Source: ZC4RG30 sp039917615
GTDB lineage: Bacteria > Pseudomonadota > Gammaproteobacteria > Steroidobacterales > Steroidobacteraceae
Direction: 5' to 3'
Assembly (NCBI GenBank): GCA_039917615.1
Contig: JBDSJD010000029.1
Location: 293,087-357,086, forward strand
Length of the DNA: 64,000 nucleotides
In this document: positions 32,543 to 40,871 of the stretch, piece by piece
How the letters are laid out: the number at the start of each line of letters is the position of its first letter
Position numbering within the stretch: position 1 is the first letter of the stretch
The notes under the pieces: model-generated
Told to the model about the DNA's origin: nothing
Database searches by the model: none
The model's input: only the letters and a program-made list of their open reading frames with translations
Translations under genes and position numbers: made by a program

Positions 32543-33643
32543 ATGAAAGCAAGACTCACTCCCAACAAAGCGAACAATTTGCCCTCGCCCATGGCGACAG
32601 ATTTGGATCGCCGCACATTTCTGACCACCACCGCCAAAGCTGCGGCGGCCGCCGCGCTGTTCCCCTCTTTGTCCATGGCCGCCCGCGACTGGTCCGGGCA
32701 GGAAACGATGCGTTACCCCGATCCGGACATCGTAGTTCTGGATCCGCGCTTTGCTAAATACAAGATTGGCAACACACCGATCCAACGGCTGCACACGGGC
32801 GCACTGTGGGCAGAAGGTTGCGCCTGGAATGCGGTCGGGCGTTACGTCTTGTGGAGCGATATTCCAAACAACCGCCAGTTTCGCTTCATTGACGACGACA
32901 ACCATGTAAGTGTTTTTCGCAATCCAAGCGGATACAGCAATGGGAACACATTCGATTACGAGGGTCGTCAACTCTCCTGCGAACACGGCAACCGCCGCGT
33001 CGTCCGCTATGAACACGACGGCAAGATCACCGTCCTCGCGGATCAATGGAAGGGCAAGCCGCTCAATGCTCCGAACGATGTGGTCGTGCATCCCGATGGC
33101 GGCATCTGGTTCACCGATCCGGGTTACGGCAGCATGATGGACTACGAGGGAAACAAAGGTGACCTGCAAATCAAGGAGGCCGTTTACCGGATTGATCCCA
33201 AGACGTTGAAAATGGACATGGTGACGGACGAAGGTTTCAAACCGAATGGCCTCTGCTTCTCACCAGACTACAAGAAACTTTACGTCGCCGACACGGGCGG
33301 AAACGATCCGAAAGGCATTGATGTCTTTGATGTGGTGGACGGATTGAAACTGAAAGGAAAGCGTCGCTTCTGCTCCATGGAGTTGAAGGGCAAGCTCGGC
33401 GGCTCGGACGGCATCCGCTGCGACGTGGACGGCAACCTCTGGTCAGCCGCAGGTTGGGCTGGTGAGGGATACGATGGTGTTCACATCTTCGCTCCAGACG
33501 GCGTGCGCATCGGGCAAATCCTGTTGCCTGAGATTTGCGCCAACCTCTGCTTCGGCGGTGCCAAAAAGAATCGTCTGTTCATGGTCGCGAGCCAGTCACT
33601 CTACGCGGTGTATGTGAATACACAGGGCGCGCATATCACCTGA
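32543..33643 (+). CDS. Exported SMP-30/gluconolactonase family protein
   Basis: A 366-residue beta-propeller protein with a Tat-type leader (DRRTFLTTTAKAAAAAALF, residues 22-40). Family motifs are LHTGALWAEGCAWN (metal Glu), LNAPNDVVVHPDGGIWFTDPGYG (metal Asn/Asp; shown by its core NDVVV), GFKPNGLCFSPDYKKLYVADTGG and SDGIRCDVDGNLW. Such proteins are sugar lactonases. It could hydrolyse lactones made by the periplasmic PQQ dehydrogenases in this window; the link is inference. Neither of two candidate starts (32543, 32591) has a clear ribosome site. Lys codons and AT-ending codons look more frequent than in neighbours, and the sequence recalls verrucomicrobial or planctomycetal homologues, a possible sign of transfer. 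Confidence 0.85.
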   Translation: MKARLTPNKANNLPSPMATDLDRRTFLTTTAKAAAAAALFPSLSMAARDWSGQETMRYPDPDIVVLDPRFAKYKIGNTPIQRLHTGALWAEGCAWNAVGRYVLWSDIPNNRQFRFIDDDNHVSVFRNPSGYSNGNTFDYEGRQLSCEHGNRRVVRYEHDGKITVLADQWKGKPLNAPNDVVVHPDGGIWFTDPGYGSMMDYEGNKGDLQIKEAVYRIDPKTLKMDMVTDEGFKPNGLCFSPDYKKLYVADTGGNDPKGIDVFDVVDGLKLKGKRRFCSMELKGKLGGSDGIRCDVDGNLWSAAGWAGEGYDGVHIFAPDGVRIGQILLPEICANLCFGGAKKNRLFMVASQSLYAVYVNTQGAHIT

Positions 33644-33667
33644 TTTTGGTTTGTCGGCGCCGGGGCA

Positions 33668-35989
33668 TCAGGAGCTACGTCGCGACACTGCCGCAATAGC
33701 GGCACTCGCCTGGCATTCCGCGAGGCGAGCCCGCAGGGCCTGATAAACATCAGGGCGACTCGCCCCTACTGCAACCCATTCCAGGACCACTTTGTCCAGG
33801 GCGTCAGCGTCGGCGCTGCTTCCCCGGCCCATGCCCTCCATCAGGCGTTTCATCTGATATTCCCTGCGCAATGTCTGATCGGACTGTGGTGTGGGCTTAC
33901 CGGCGAGTATTTCAGCCCGGATACATAGGGATCTGAGTGCCGCTTCATTCGCGCCGATGTCGTCTGCGCCGGGCCTGACGAGCGCCGCTTTCACCGCCTG
34001 CAATCCCCGTTTTGGCCATTGCGGCACAGTGGTGATGTACTGTTCAGCCGCCTTCCTGAGTGCATCGAGCTCTCCGGTGTCTTTGCTTTCTGCCACGGCG
34101 AGCCGGTAGGCACGCACCTCATTGGCGGCCTCGAACAGGTCACGCCAACTGCGCTGATCGTTCTGCGCACGCTCGCGCGCAACGCTGCTTTCACATTTAT
34201 CGAGCGCCCGTTCCATGCGTTTTTGCAGATCGCGCGCGTGGGTGTTGGGTAACTCTCCCAATGTGCCGAACGCCTCTCGCAGCCTTGGCAGTTCTTTGAT
34301 GCCCTCGGTCAGCTCCTGGCCGGCCAGGCTACCGATCTGTTCGACCTCCTCGCACAGCGCAATCGCTTTGGCCTTGTTCTCTTCGAGGCTCGCGTGATAC
34401 TGCAGGTGTTCCTGCTGACGCTTCTGGAATACAGCATCGCAATGCTGCCTGAACTCCTCCCACAGTCTCACGCCCTCCTCGCGGGGAACCAGTCCGGCAG
34501 CTTTCCACCGCTGCTGCAAGTGCTTCACATCGTCAATCGCCTTGCGACTGTCCTCACTGGCCAGTGCCTGCTGTGCTCGCGCAATCAGTGATTGCTTGTC
34601 GGCAATGTTCTTCGCGTATTCGCCCTGAAGGCGCTCCTGGAGGCGCTGGACGATGGCGTCGAAATCTTCCTGCGCCGCCCTGCCTGCTGCGCGATCAACT
34701 GGCGAATGGCTACGCCATTTCTGTCGCGAATCGCGCAGCGCCGTCGCAACCAGCGGCCAGTCCGCGTGCTCCCAGTCATGTCCGGTCTCAAATGCACCGA
34801 GTCTTGCGATCAGTGCCAGTCGCCGCTCAAGATTCTCCTGGCGTTGCAGGGCAAGTGCCTCAAAATGTTCCCGACACGGTTGATAGGCGCTCTGTGCCGC
34901 CTGATGAAACTGCTGCCAGTCGGACTCGGTATCCGCGGCAACTCCCTTGCTGATGGTTTTCCATTCAACCTGTAGCCGTCTGATTTCAACCGCGAGCTCC
35001 TCTGGATCGTCCTGCGTGCCCACCAGTGCTTTCATCGCTTCGATGAGCTGCGTGCGTTTGGGCGCCGCGGCGTAATCCTTCCAGTCTTTCAATTCATTGA
35101 GTCTCGAGTCGAGCTGCTGCAGCTGGCTGGCCAGGTGCGGGGAAAGCGCGGAAAAACCTTGCACCTTCTCATCGATTGCGCGTCGCAGTCCTGCGGCTCT
35201 TGCCGTGCTGCCATCTCTAAGCGCCGCGCCGGCTTTGCGCATCAAGCTGCTCAGCTGGCCGATTGCGTGCGCCTGAGCCGCCTGGTGTTCTGCTCGCGCT
35301 TCTTCTTCGGACTCGCGCTGTGCCGCTTCGGCCGCGGCGGCGAGTGCCTCGGCTTCCCGCTCCTGTGCACGTTCTTGTTCGGCTTGCGCCGCAGCCTGGG
35401 CGGCCGCGTCTGCTTGAGCCGCCTGGGTCGCCACTTTCTCGTGGTGCAGAGCGATCACCTCGCGGCCACGGGCGATGGCCTGCTGTGCACGCGCGATCGT
35501 CAAGTCGGTTGCCTGGGACTCCAGCGTTTTCCAGTCCGCCTCGAAGTGCTCGAGCGTCGGTGTGAAAAGCTCATCGTAACGCTGCTTGCAGTGGCGCTCG
35601 AGTGAGGCACAGCGCGCTTCGATCGCCTCCTCGATCTGACGGGCTTCGCGCTCCTGTGCGAGCAGCGCATCGCACTTCTGTCGCAAGATCCGGTAGACGT
35701 TTTTGTCCTTTCCGCCCCGGGTATCCTTCACAAGCCGTCTGAGAAGATCCGGCTCCTCTACAGCCTGTGCGGCGAGCTGCCGGACCCTGGTGGAAGAGCC
35801 CTCGACGACGAGCCGGGCAACCGATGCAGTATCGTGAGCCGCGAGCGCGGCCTTCAGGACTTGCTCGTCATCTGGCCCAGCGGGCTCTTTTTGTGGCTCG
35901 ATGTGCTCGATGTCTGCGTGAGGGACCACGCTCTGCACCTCATCCTCACGAGGTGCGGTTTTCCTGAACAAACGCGTAAGCAAGGACAT
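33668..35989 (-). CDS. DUF349 repeat, coiled-coil protein
   Basis: A 773-residue cytoplasmic protein without leader. Several DUF349 units are visible, marked by W-K or W-R-containing helices: LRDSRQKWRSHSPVDR, VKHLQQRWKAAGLVPREE, EIRRLQVEWKTISKG. Long Ala/Glu/Gln-rich coiled-coil stretches lie near residues 190-260. DUF349 proteins are common in proteobacteria and are of unknown function; some are linked to stress or nucleic-acid-related roles. It lies downstream of the aldose epimerase gene on the same strand, about 100 bases apart. Confidence 0.85.
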   Translation of the reverse strand: MSLLTRLFRKTAPREDEVQSVVPHADIEHIEPQKEPAGPDDEQVLKAALAAHDTASVARLVVEGSSTRVRQLAAQAVEEPDLLRRLVKDTRGGKDKNVYRILRQKCDALLAQEREARQIEEAIEARCASLERHCKQRYDELFTPTLEHFEADWKTLESQATDLTIARAQQAIARGREVIALHHEKVATQAAQADAAAQAAAQAEQERAQEREAEALAAAAEAAQRESEEEARAEHQAAQAHAIGQLSSLMRKAGAALRDGSTARAAGLRRAIDEKVQGFSALSPHLASQLQQLDSRLNELKDWKDYAAAPKRTQLIEAMKALVGTQDDPEELAVEIRRLQVEWKTISKGVAADTESDWQQFHQAAQSAYQPCREHFEALALQRQENLERRLALIARLGAFETGHDWEHADWPLVATALRDSRQKWRSHSPVDRAAGRAAQEDFDAIVQRLQERLQGEYAKNIADKQSLIARAQQALASEDSRKAIDDVKHLQQRWKAAGLVPREEGVRLWEEFRQHCDAVFQKRQQEHLQYHASLEENKAKAIALCEEVEQIGSLAGQELTEGIKELPRLREAFGTLGELPNTHARDLQKRMERALDKCESSVARERAQNDQRSWRDLFEAANEVRAYRLAVAESKDTGELDALRKAAEQYITTVPQWPKRGLQAVKAALVRPGADDIGANEAALRSLCIRAEILAGKPTPQSDQTLRREYQMKRLMEGMGRGSSADADALDKVVLEWVAVGASRPDVYQALRARLAECQASAAIAAVSRRSS

Positions 35990-36090
35990 CGGTCGTTCCC
36001 ATCAAAGCCGGGTGTGGATTATCTCGCAGTCCTGCTCGCGGAGGCGTCGAAACAACAATTTTCGCGCGCGGATCCCGCCCCGACCCCGCT

Positions 36091-37182
36091 TTAGTTCTGG
36101 AATCTATAGACGGTCGTACTCGCAAACGGCTGCCCCGGCCGCACAGTTGCCGATGGAAACTGCGGATGGTTCGGTGAGTCTGGAAAATGGTGGGTTTCCA
36201 GGCAGAAGCCGAGCGGATTGCCGGTGAACAACTGCAGGCCGGGCTGCGTGGTCAGCACCTGCATTACACGGCCGCTGGCCGGGTCGCGCACCTCGGCTGC
36301 TTTTACCAGCTTCGAGCCGCCACCATTGATGACGAAATTGTGGTCAAAGATTTGCCGTTGGGGTTGCGGCGCCTCGATCAGCCTGGAGCGCGATCCGATG
36401 CTTGCCGCGGTGGTGAAATCGAGCGGTGTCCCTTTGACAGGAGCGATCTCCCCAGTTGGAATCAGCTGGCTGTCTGCTGGCGTGTAGTGATCGGCGTTTA
36501 TCCACAGCACCTGATCACTGATCTTGCCGGCAGCTGACAGATCGAAATAGGCATGGTTGGTCAGATTCACCACTGTTGCCTTGTCTGTGCTGGCGGTGTA
36601 GTCGAGCCGCAGTTCGTTGTCGTCGGTCAGCGTGTAACTGACACCCACTCTCATGTTGCCCGGATACCCTTCCTCGCCATCGACACTCAGGTAGCTCATG
36701 TGCACCCCAACCTCGTGTTCTTTGGCAGGCAGTGGCGTTGCCTCCCACACCACTTTGGCAAAACCCCGCGTACCGCCATGCAGATGGTGTTCACCTATGT
36801 TCTTTGTAACCTGATACTCGGTGCCGTCCAGCACGAAATGCCCTTTGGCAATGCGGTTGGCATAGCGGCCCTGTACGGCAGCGGCAGGAAATCCGCGCAG
36901 GTAGTTTTCCAGGGAATCAGCACCCAGAATTACATTGGCTGCCACACCCTTACGATCCGGCACGGTGATCGCGGTTATGATTGCGCCGTAGTTGACCACC
37001 CGCACTGTCATGCCCGTGTGGTTGTGCAAGATGAACTGCCTGACGATGGCGCCATCCGGCAGTTTCCCAAAGACCGACACCTCAATGCGTGAATCAGGTG
37101 CTTGCGCAGCTCCGGCAAGCGGGGAGAACGCTAACAATAATGCGATGCAGAAAGCATTCACGGATGCGCCACGCAGGCTCAT
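36091..37182 (-). CDS. galM: Exported aldose 1-epimerase (mutarotase)
   Basis: A 363-residue protein with a Sec leader (FCIALLLAFSPLAGAAQ). GalM landmarks: VRVVNYGAIITAITVPDR, the Arg in GRYANRIAKG, catalytic His in HLHGGTRGF, the second His in NLTNHAYFDL, and the catalytic Glu in LGFCLETHHFPD. It interconverts anomers of galactose and glucose, here in the periplasm, which would supply the right anomer to the PQQ dehydrogenases or the symporter. It is distant from the galactose operon. The length is normal for the exported form. Confidence 0.93.
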   Translation of the reverse strand: MSLRGASVNAFCIALLLAFSPLAGAAQAPDSRIEVSVFGKLPDGAIVRQFILHNHTGMTVRVVNYGAIITAITVPDRKGVAANVILGADSLENYLRGFPAAAVQGRYANRIAKGHFVLDGTEYQVTKNIGEHHLHGGTRGFAKVVWEATPLPAKEHEVGVHMSYLSVDGEEGYPGNMRVGVSYTLTDDNELRLDYTASTDKATVVNLTNHAYFDLSAAGKISDQVLWINADHYTPADSQLIPTGEIAPVKGTPLDFTTAASIGSRSRLIEAPQPQRQIFDHNFVINGGGSKLVKAAEVRDPASGRVMQVLTTQPGLQLFTGNPLGFCLETHHFPDSPNHPQFPSATVRPGQPFASTTVYRFQN

Positions 37183-37285
37183 GGCTCGAAGCCTACGCGC
37201 ATTTCACAAGAAGCGCGAGAAGGTGTGGAGGTCGATCAGACGCATCGGGTGCGGCATAGACGATCTTTAAATCCATTCACAGCAC

Positions 37286-37291
37286 TATAAT
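37286..37291 (+). promoter_or_regulatory. Consensus -10 box before the SnoaL-like lipoprotein gene
   Basis: A perfect TATAAT lies 44 bases before the ATG at 37335, in the divergent gap with the epimerase gene. No strong -35 box is evident. Confidence 0.4.
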
Positions 37292-37334
37292 CTGCTGCTC
37301 GACATCCGTCTGCTCTTCAAACTCGGGGGTCTTT

Positions 37335-37895
37335 ATGCACAGCGCACTGCATCGTGCTCTCTTACCCTTCATGGCTCTTTACCTGGCGTTGGCCGGATGC
37401 CACCAAGTGGACAGCCCGGCTAACTCCGCCATGCAGGTCATCGCCGATCGCAATGCCATCGAAGGAGTGCTGGCGCAGGCAAACCTCGCCTTCGAAGTAA
37501 GCGATGCCGACAAATTCGCCACCGCCTTCGCCGATAATGCTGTCTTCGAACTGAAAGAGCTGTACGGCAGTGGCCCCGTGTACGGGTTCCAGCGCATGCG
37601 CTACGAGAGCCGCGCGCAAATTCGTGAAATCATTTCTGATCGGCTGGAGGCACAGAGAAAGGCCGATCCGAACAGAAAGCTGACCTACGATCCGGCATCG
37701 TTGCGCCGCTTCAACCGCAACAGCGATTCACGCATCGAACTCCTGGATGCCACCCATGCCAAGCACTGGTCCACGTGGATGGTGGTGATGCACACCAGCG
37801 AGAACATCCACATTTCGGCCGTCGGGCGCTACGAGGACGAGCTGGAAAAACGCGACGGTCAGTGGCTGATCACTCGCCGGCAACGCATCGAGTAG
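37335..37895 (+). CDS. Lipoprotein with SnoaL/NTF2-like domain
   Basis: A 186-residue lipoprotein; the lipobox LAGC puts the lipidated Cys near residue 22. The mature domain begins DRNAIEGVLAQANLAFEVSDADKFATAF, the usual first helix of a SnoaL-like NTF2 fold, and continues with VFELKE, a central helix (RAQIREIISDRLEAQ) and the final sheet (HISAVGRYEDELEKRDGQWLITRR). These folds serve as small-molecule binders or isomerase/dehydratase-like enzymes. It is a single-domain relative of the triple-domain protein at 56259, with the same export route. The ligand is unknown. Confidence 0.75.
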   Translation: MHSALHRALLPFMALYLALAGCHQVDSPANSAMQVIADRNAIEGVLAQANLAFEVSDADKFATAFADNAVFELKELYGSGPVYGFQRMRYESRAQIREIISDRLEAQRKADPNRKLTYDPASLRRFNRNSDSRIELLDATHAKHWSTWMVVMHTSENIHISAVGRYEDELEKRDGQWLITRRQRIE

Positions 37896-37935
37896 GCGGC
37901 CTGCCCCAAATAGCCGGCGCAGCCCTTGCCTGCCC

Positions 37936-37957
37936 ACCCCCATCGCGTATCGGGGGT
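37936..37957. terminator. Hairpin between convergent genes
   Basis: ACCCCC (37936-37941) pairs with GGGGGT (37952-37957) across a 10-base loop, between the SnoaL lipoprotein stop and the sulfatase stop. Confidence 0.4.
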
Positions 37958-37975
37958 CTAGAATGAGCGGGCGAA

Positions 37976-39301
37976 TTATCGTAATGCGCGTGCTTCCGCA
38001 TCGACTTCGGCTTCCCATGCACTCAGCAGGCGCCTGAGCTTCTGAGCGATATCCTGCCGCGATCTGGCGAGATCGTTGCGCTCGCTGATGTCTTTGCTCA
38101 AATCGAACAGGAACTCGTGGCCGCCGTCGACGACCAGTTTCCAGGTGCCGCTGCGCACTGCGCGCTGTTGCCAGCCGTAGCTCGTGCTGCGCCAGAACAG
38201 CGTGCGTTCGACATCGCGAGAGCGCCCCTGCAGGACAGGAAACAGATTCATGCCGTCCAACTTCGCTTTCGCGGGAACCTGCGAGCCTGCGGCCGCGAGT
38301 ATCGACGCGCTCAGGTCCATCGTGATGCCGACCTGGCTCGACACAGTGCTGGCTGGAATGCGGCCGGGCCAGCGGATCAGCGTCGGGACGCGGATGCCAC
38401 CTTCCCAAACGGTAAACTTGCGATTGAACAGCGGGGAAGAATTTGCAAGCCACTCGCCGCCGTTGTCATTGGTGAAGATGACGATCGTGTTCTGGGCCAG
38501 GCCGAGCTCGGCGAGCTTTGCGAGTATCTGGCCAACGCCGCCATCCATGTGTTCGACCATCGCGACGTAGTCCGCGCGCGTGCTGGCATTGTCGTGCGGC
38601 ATCATGTGCCGAGCGTTGTTTGGCGCTTCAGACGGCATATGCGGCGGCTGATACGGCCAGTGAGGCGCGTTGTAGGCGACGTCGATGAAGAAGGGGCGCG
38701 TCGTGTTCTGTTGGATGAAGCGTAAGGCGCGGGCCGTGATCAGGTCCGTCATGTAGCCTTCCGCCGCGATCTGCGCGTCGTTCTCCCAGAGGTCGGGAGC
38801 GCCATCTCCGGCCTTATGGGTGTAGTAGTCGTGGTAGCCACTCTTCAGGCCGAAGAAATAGTCGAAGCCGTGCGCCCTCGGGCTCTGCGTCGGCAGGTAA
38901 CCGAGATGCCATTTGCCAACCAGTGCGGTTGCGTAACCAGCGTTCTTCATCAACTGCGGCAGCGTCATGCCGTTCGCGCTCAGCCCCAGCTTGTTGGCCG
39001 CGGCGGCGTTCGGCAAGGCGATCTCGAGTCCATAGCGTTGCTGATAGCGGCCGGAGATGAACCCCGCGCGCGTCGGCGAACACAACACGCCGTTGGAGTA
39101 GAAGTCGGTCAGCCGAACGCCGTCGCGGCCCAGGCTGTCGATATTTGGTGTGCGAATGTCGGGCGCTCCATAGCTCGTCAGGTCGGCCCAGCCCATATCG
39201 TCGGTCATGATCAGCACGATGTTGGGCGGCGCCTCCGCCGCGTGCGCGAGTGTCGTGCACAAAGTGAAACACGCAAGAATGCGGGTGAGTAGACGACTCA
39301 T
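37976..39301 (-). CDS. Secreted type I sulfatase
   Basis: A 441-residue exported protein with leader 1-22 (cut after AHAAE). PPNIVLIMTDDMGWAD gives the two metal Asp residues (34-35). The sulfatase signature is CSPTR at residues 74-78, so Cys74 would be converted to formylglycine; GKWHLGY carries the second active-site cluster. It matches arylsulfatase-like polysaccharide sulfatases in size and end. Cys-type sulfatases need a formylglycine-generating enzyme or anSME, neither of which is in this window. Its promoter is the shared element at 39357-39394, the same as GH97 and the PQQ sugar dehydrogenase. Confidence 0.92.
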   Translation of the reverse strand: MSRLLTRILACFTLCTTLAHAAEAPPNIVLIMTDDMGWADLTSYGAPDIRTPNIDSLGRDGVRLTDFYSNGVLCSPTRAGFISGRYQQRYGLEIALPNAAAANKLGLSANGMTLPQLMKNAGYATALVGKWHLGYLPTQSPRAHGFDYFFGLKSGYHDYYTHKAGDGAPDLWENDAQIAAEGYMTDLITARALRFIQQNTTRPFFIDVAYNAPHWPYQPPHMPSEAPNNARHMMPHDNASTRADYVAMVEHMDGGVGQILAKLAELGLAQNTIVIFTNDNGGEWLANSSPLFNRKFTVWEGGIRVPTLIRWPGRIPASTVSSQVGITMDLSASILAAAGSQVPAKAKLDGMNLFPVLQGRSRDVERTLFWRSTSYGWQQRAVRSGTWKLVVDGGHEFLFDLSKDISERNDLARSRQDIAQKLRRLLSAWEAEVDAEARALR

Positions 39302-39356
39302 GGTGTTTCCTTCATTTTTACGATGTTGCTTGCAGCCGGCTCAGTGACCAGGAGGC

Positions 39357-39394
39357 GAATAGGAAATTCATACCATCTGCCCCATCCGAGTCAA
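39357..39394 (-). promoter_or_regulatory. Shared promoter element, copy B (upstream of sulfatase)
   Basis: On the minus strand, TTGACT (39389-39394) and ATGAAT (39366-39371) are 17 bases apart, then the leader box TTTCCTATTCGC follows. The -10-like box ends 65 bases before the sulfatase ATG. Copy C at 63861-63899 shares the -35 box and most of the flanking GACTCGG(A/G)(T/C)GGGG sequence. Confidence 0.6.
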
Positions 39395-39543
39395 CTACGC
39401 CGAACGGGGCCTTATTTCGAGCCCCGCCCGGTTCCGGCGATGCCCGGATGAACGCGGCGCACCGGATCGCCCCGTCCAGCGGGCAGCTAATTCATGAGAA
39501 TTGCTGCCTTGCAATACGTCGCGCCTGAGGTAACACTTCGCAC

Positions 39544-39567
39544 CACAATTTACGGTCACAATTTACG
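39544..39567 (+). repeat. Tandem 11-base repeat in the thiolase leader
   Basis: CACAATTTACG occurs twice with a 13-base period just before the thiolase ATG at 39579. The second copy runs into the GAGG ribosome site. Confidence 0.5.
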
Positions 39568-39578
39568 AGGCATTTACC

Positions 39579-40826
39579 ATGTCACAGCAAGGATCGGGAC
39601 TCGCCACCAAATATGAAGACGCCTGGTTGATCGATGGCGTCCGCACGCCGTTCGTCGATCTCAATGGCGCATTGGGCGGCGTTTCACCCATCGACTTGGG
39701 CATCAAAGTTGCCCGCGAGATCTTCAAGCGCACTGGCGTCGCGCCAAGCGATGTGGGCACCGTGATCGCCGGCAACATGGCGCAAGCCAGCTACGATGCA
39801 TTCCTGCTGTCGCGACATATCGGACTGTATTCAGGCGTGCCATTGGAAGTCCCTGCCGTACAAGTGCAGCGCGTCTGCGGCACCGGTATTGAATGCATAC
39901 TGCAAGCCTCCGATGCGCTGAAACTCGGCAAGACGAATTTGGCGCTGGTGGTGGGCACCGAGTCCATGACCCGCAATCCCATCGCCGCCTATACCCATCG
40001 CGGCGGTTTTATCACGGGCAAGTTCGAGATGAAGGACTTCCTCTGGGAAGCGCTGATGGATACGGCCGTAAGCTGCAACATGGGCGTCACAGCCGAGAAC
40101 CTTGCGAAGAAACTTGGCCTCACTCGCGAAGAGGTCGATCTTTATGCCGCCGACAGCTTTGCGCGTGCGGTTGCCTCGCAACAGTCCGGCTTCCTGGCCG
40201 GTGAGATCGTCGCAGTTAAAAACGAAAGCTTCGAGATTGCAGGATTGAATACTCGTGGCATCAAGCTACCGCGCGGTGTAGAAGAGGCAGCGGTGGACAC
40301 ACACATCCGCGCCACGTCGCTCGAGACCCTGCGCAAGCTGAAGCCCGTGTTCGGCGGCATCACCACTGCGGCCTCTGCATCGGGTGTCGTCGACGGTGCT
40401 GCGGCCACCCTGGTTGCCACCGACAGCTACATCAAGAGCAAAAAACTCAAACCGCTGGCTCGCGTTATAGCCGGCGCAGTGGTCGGCGTGGAGCCGGAGA
40501 TCATGGGCATCGGCCCAGTACCTGCGATTCGTCGACTGCTGGAGATTAGCGGCCTCAAGCTTGAGCAAATCGATCTCGTGGAAGTAAACGAGGCCTTCGG
40601 CGCGCAAGCATTGGCAGTGGAACGCGAACTGGGCGTCGATCACGCCAAGTACAACGTTAACGGCGGCGCGATTGCTATCGGTCATCCGCTGGGCGCTACG
40701 GGTGTACGCATCACTGTCACGGTTGCCCGCGAACTGCAACGCTCGAGCAAACGCTACGGCATCGCTTCGGCGTGCATCGGCGGCGGTCAGGGTATTGCAG
40801 TGTTGGTCGAGAACACCAACAGGTAA
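39579..40826 (+). CDS. Thiolase (acetyl-CoA acetyltransferase family)
   Basis: A 415-residue cytoplasmic enzyme. The acyl-binding Cys is in VQRVCGTGIE, the catalytic His in NGGAIAIGHPLGATG, and the second Cys in SACIGGGQG, with NEAFGAQALA present. It performs thiolytic cleavage or condensation of acyl-CoA. It is convergent with an acyl-CoA ligase, so both may serve acyl-group use, for example acids released by the esterases. It is likely a catabolic beta-ketothiolase; chain length is not evident. Confidence 0.93.
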   Translation: MSQQGSGLATKYEDAWLIDGVRTPFVDLNGALGGVSPIDLGIKVAREIFKRTGVAPSDVGTVIAGNMAQASYDAFLLSRHIGLYSGVPLEVPAVQVQRVCGTGIECILQASDALKLGKTNLALVVGTESMTRNPIAAYTHRGGFITGKFEMKDFLWEALMDTAVSCNMGVTAENLAKKLGLTREEVDLYAADSFARAVASQQSGFLAGEIVAVKNESFEIAGLNTRGIKLPRGVEEAAVDTHIRATSLETLRKLKPVFGGITTAASASGVVDGAAATLVATDSYIKSKKLKPLARVIAGAVVGVEPEIMGIGPVPAIRRLLEISGLKLEQIDLVEVNEAFGAQALAVERELGVDHAKYNVNGGAIAIGHPLGATGVRITVTVARELQRSSKRYGIASACIGGGQGIAVLVENTNR

Positions 40827-40835
40827 TCGAGGCGA

Positions 40836-40862
40836 CTCCTACCCTCGCCATGAGGGCAGGAG
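40836..40862. terminator. Bidirectional hairpin terminator
   Basis: CTCCT-A-CCCTC (40836-40846) pairs with GAGGG-C-AGGAG (40852-40862) around a 5-base loop, with one internal mismatch, between the convergent thiolase and ligase genes. Confidence 0.6.
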
Positions 40863-40871
40863 CGCTGCTAC

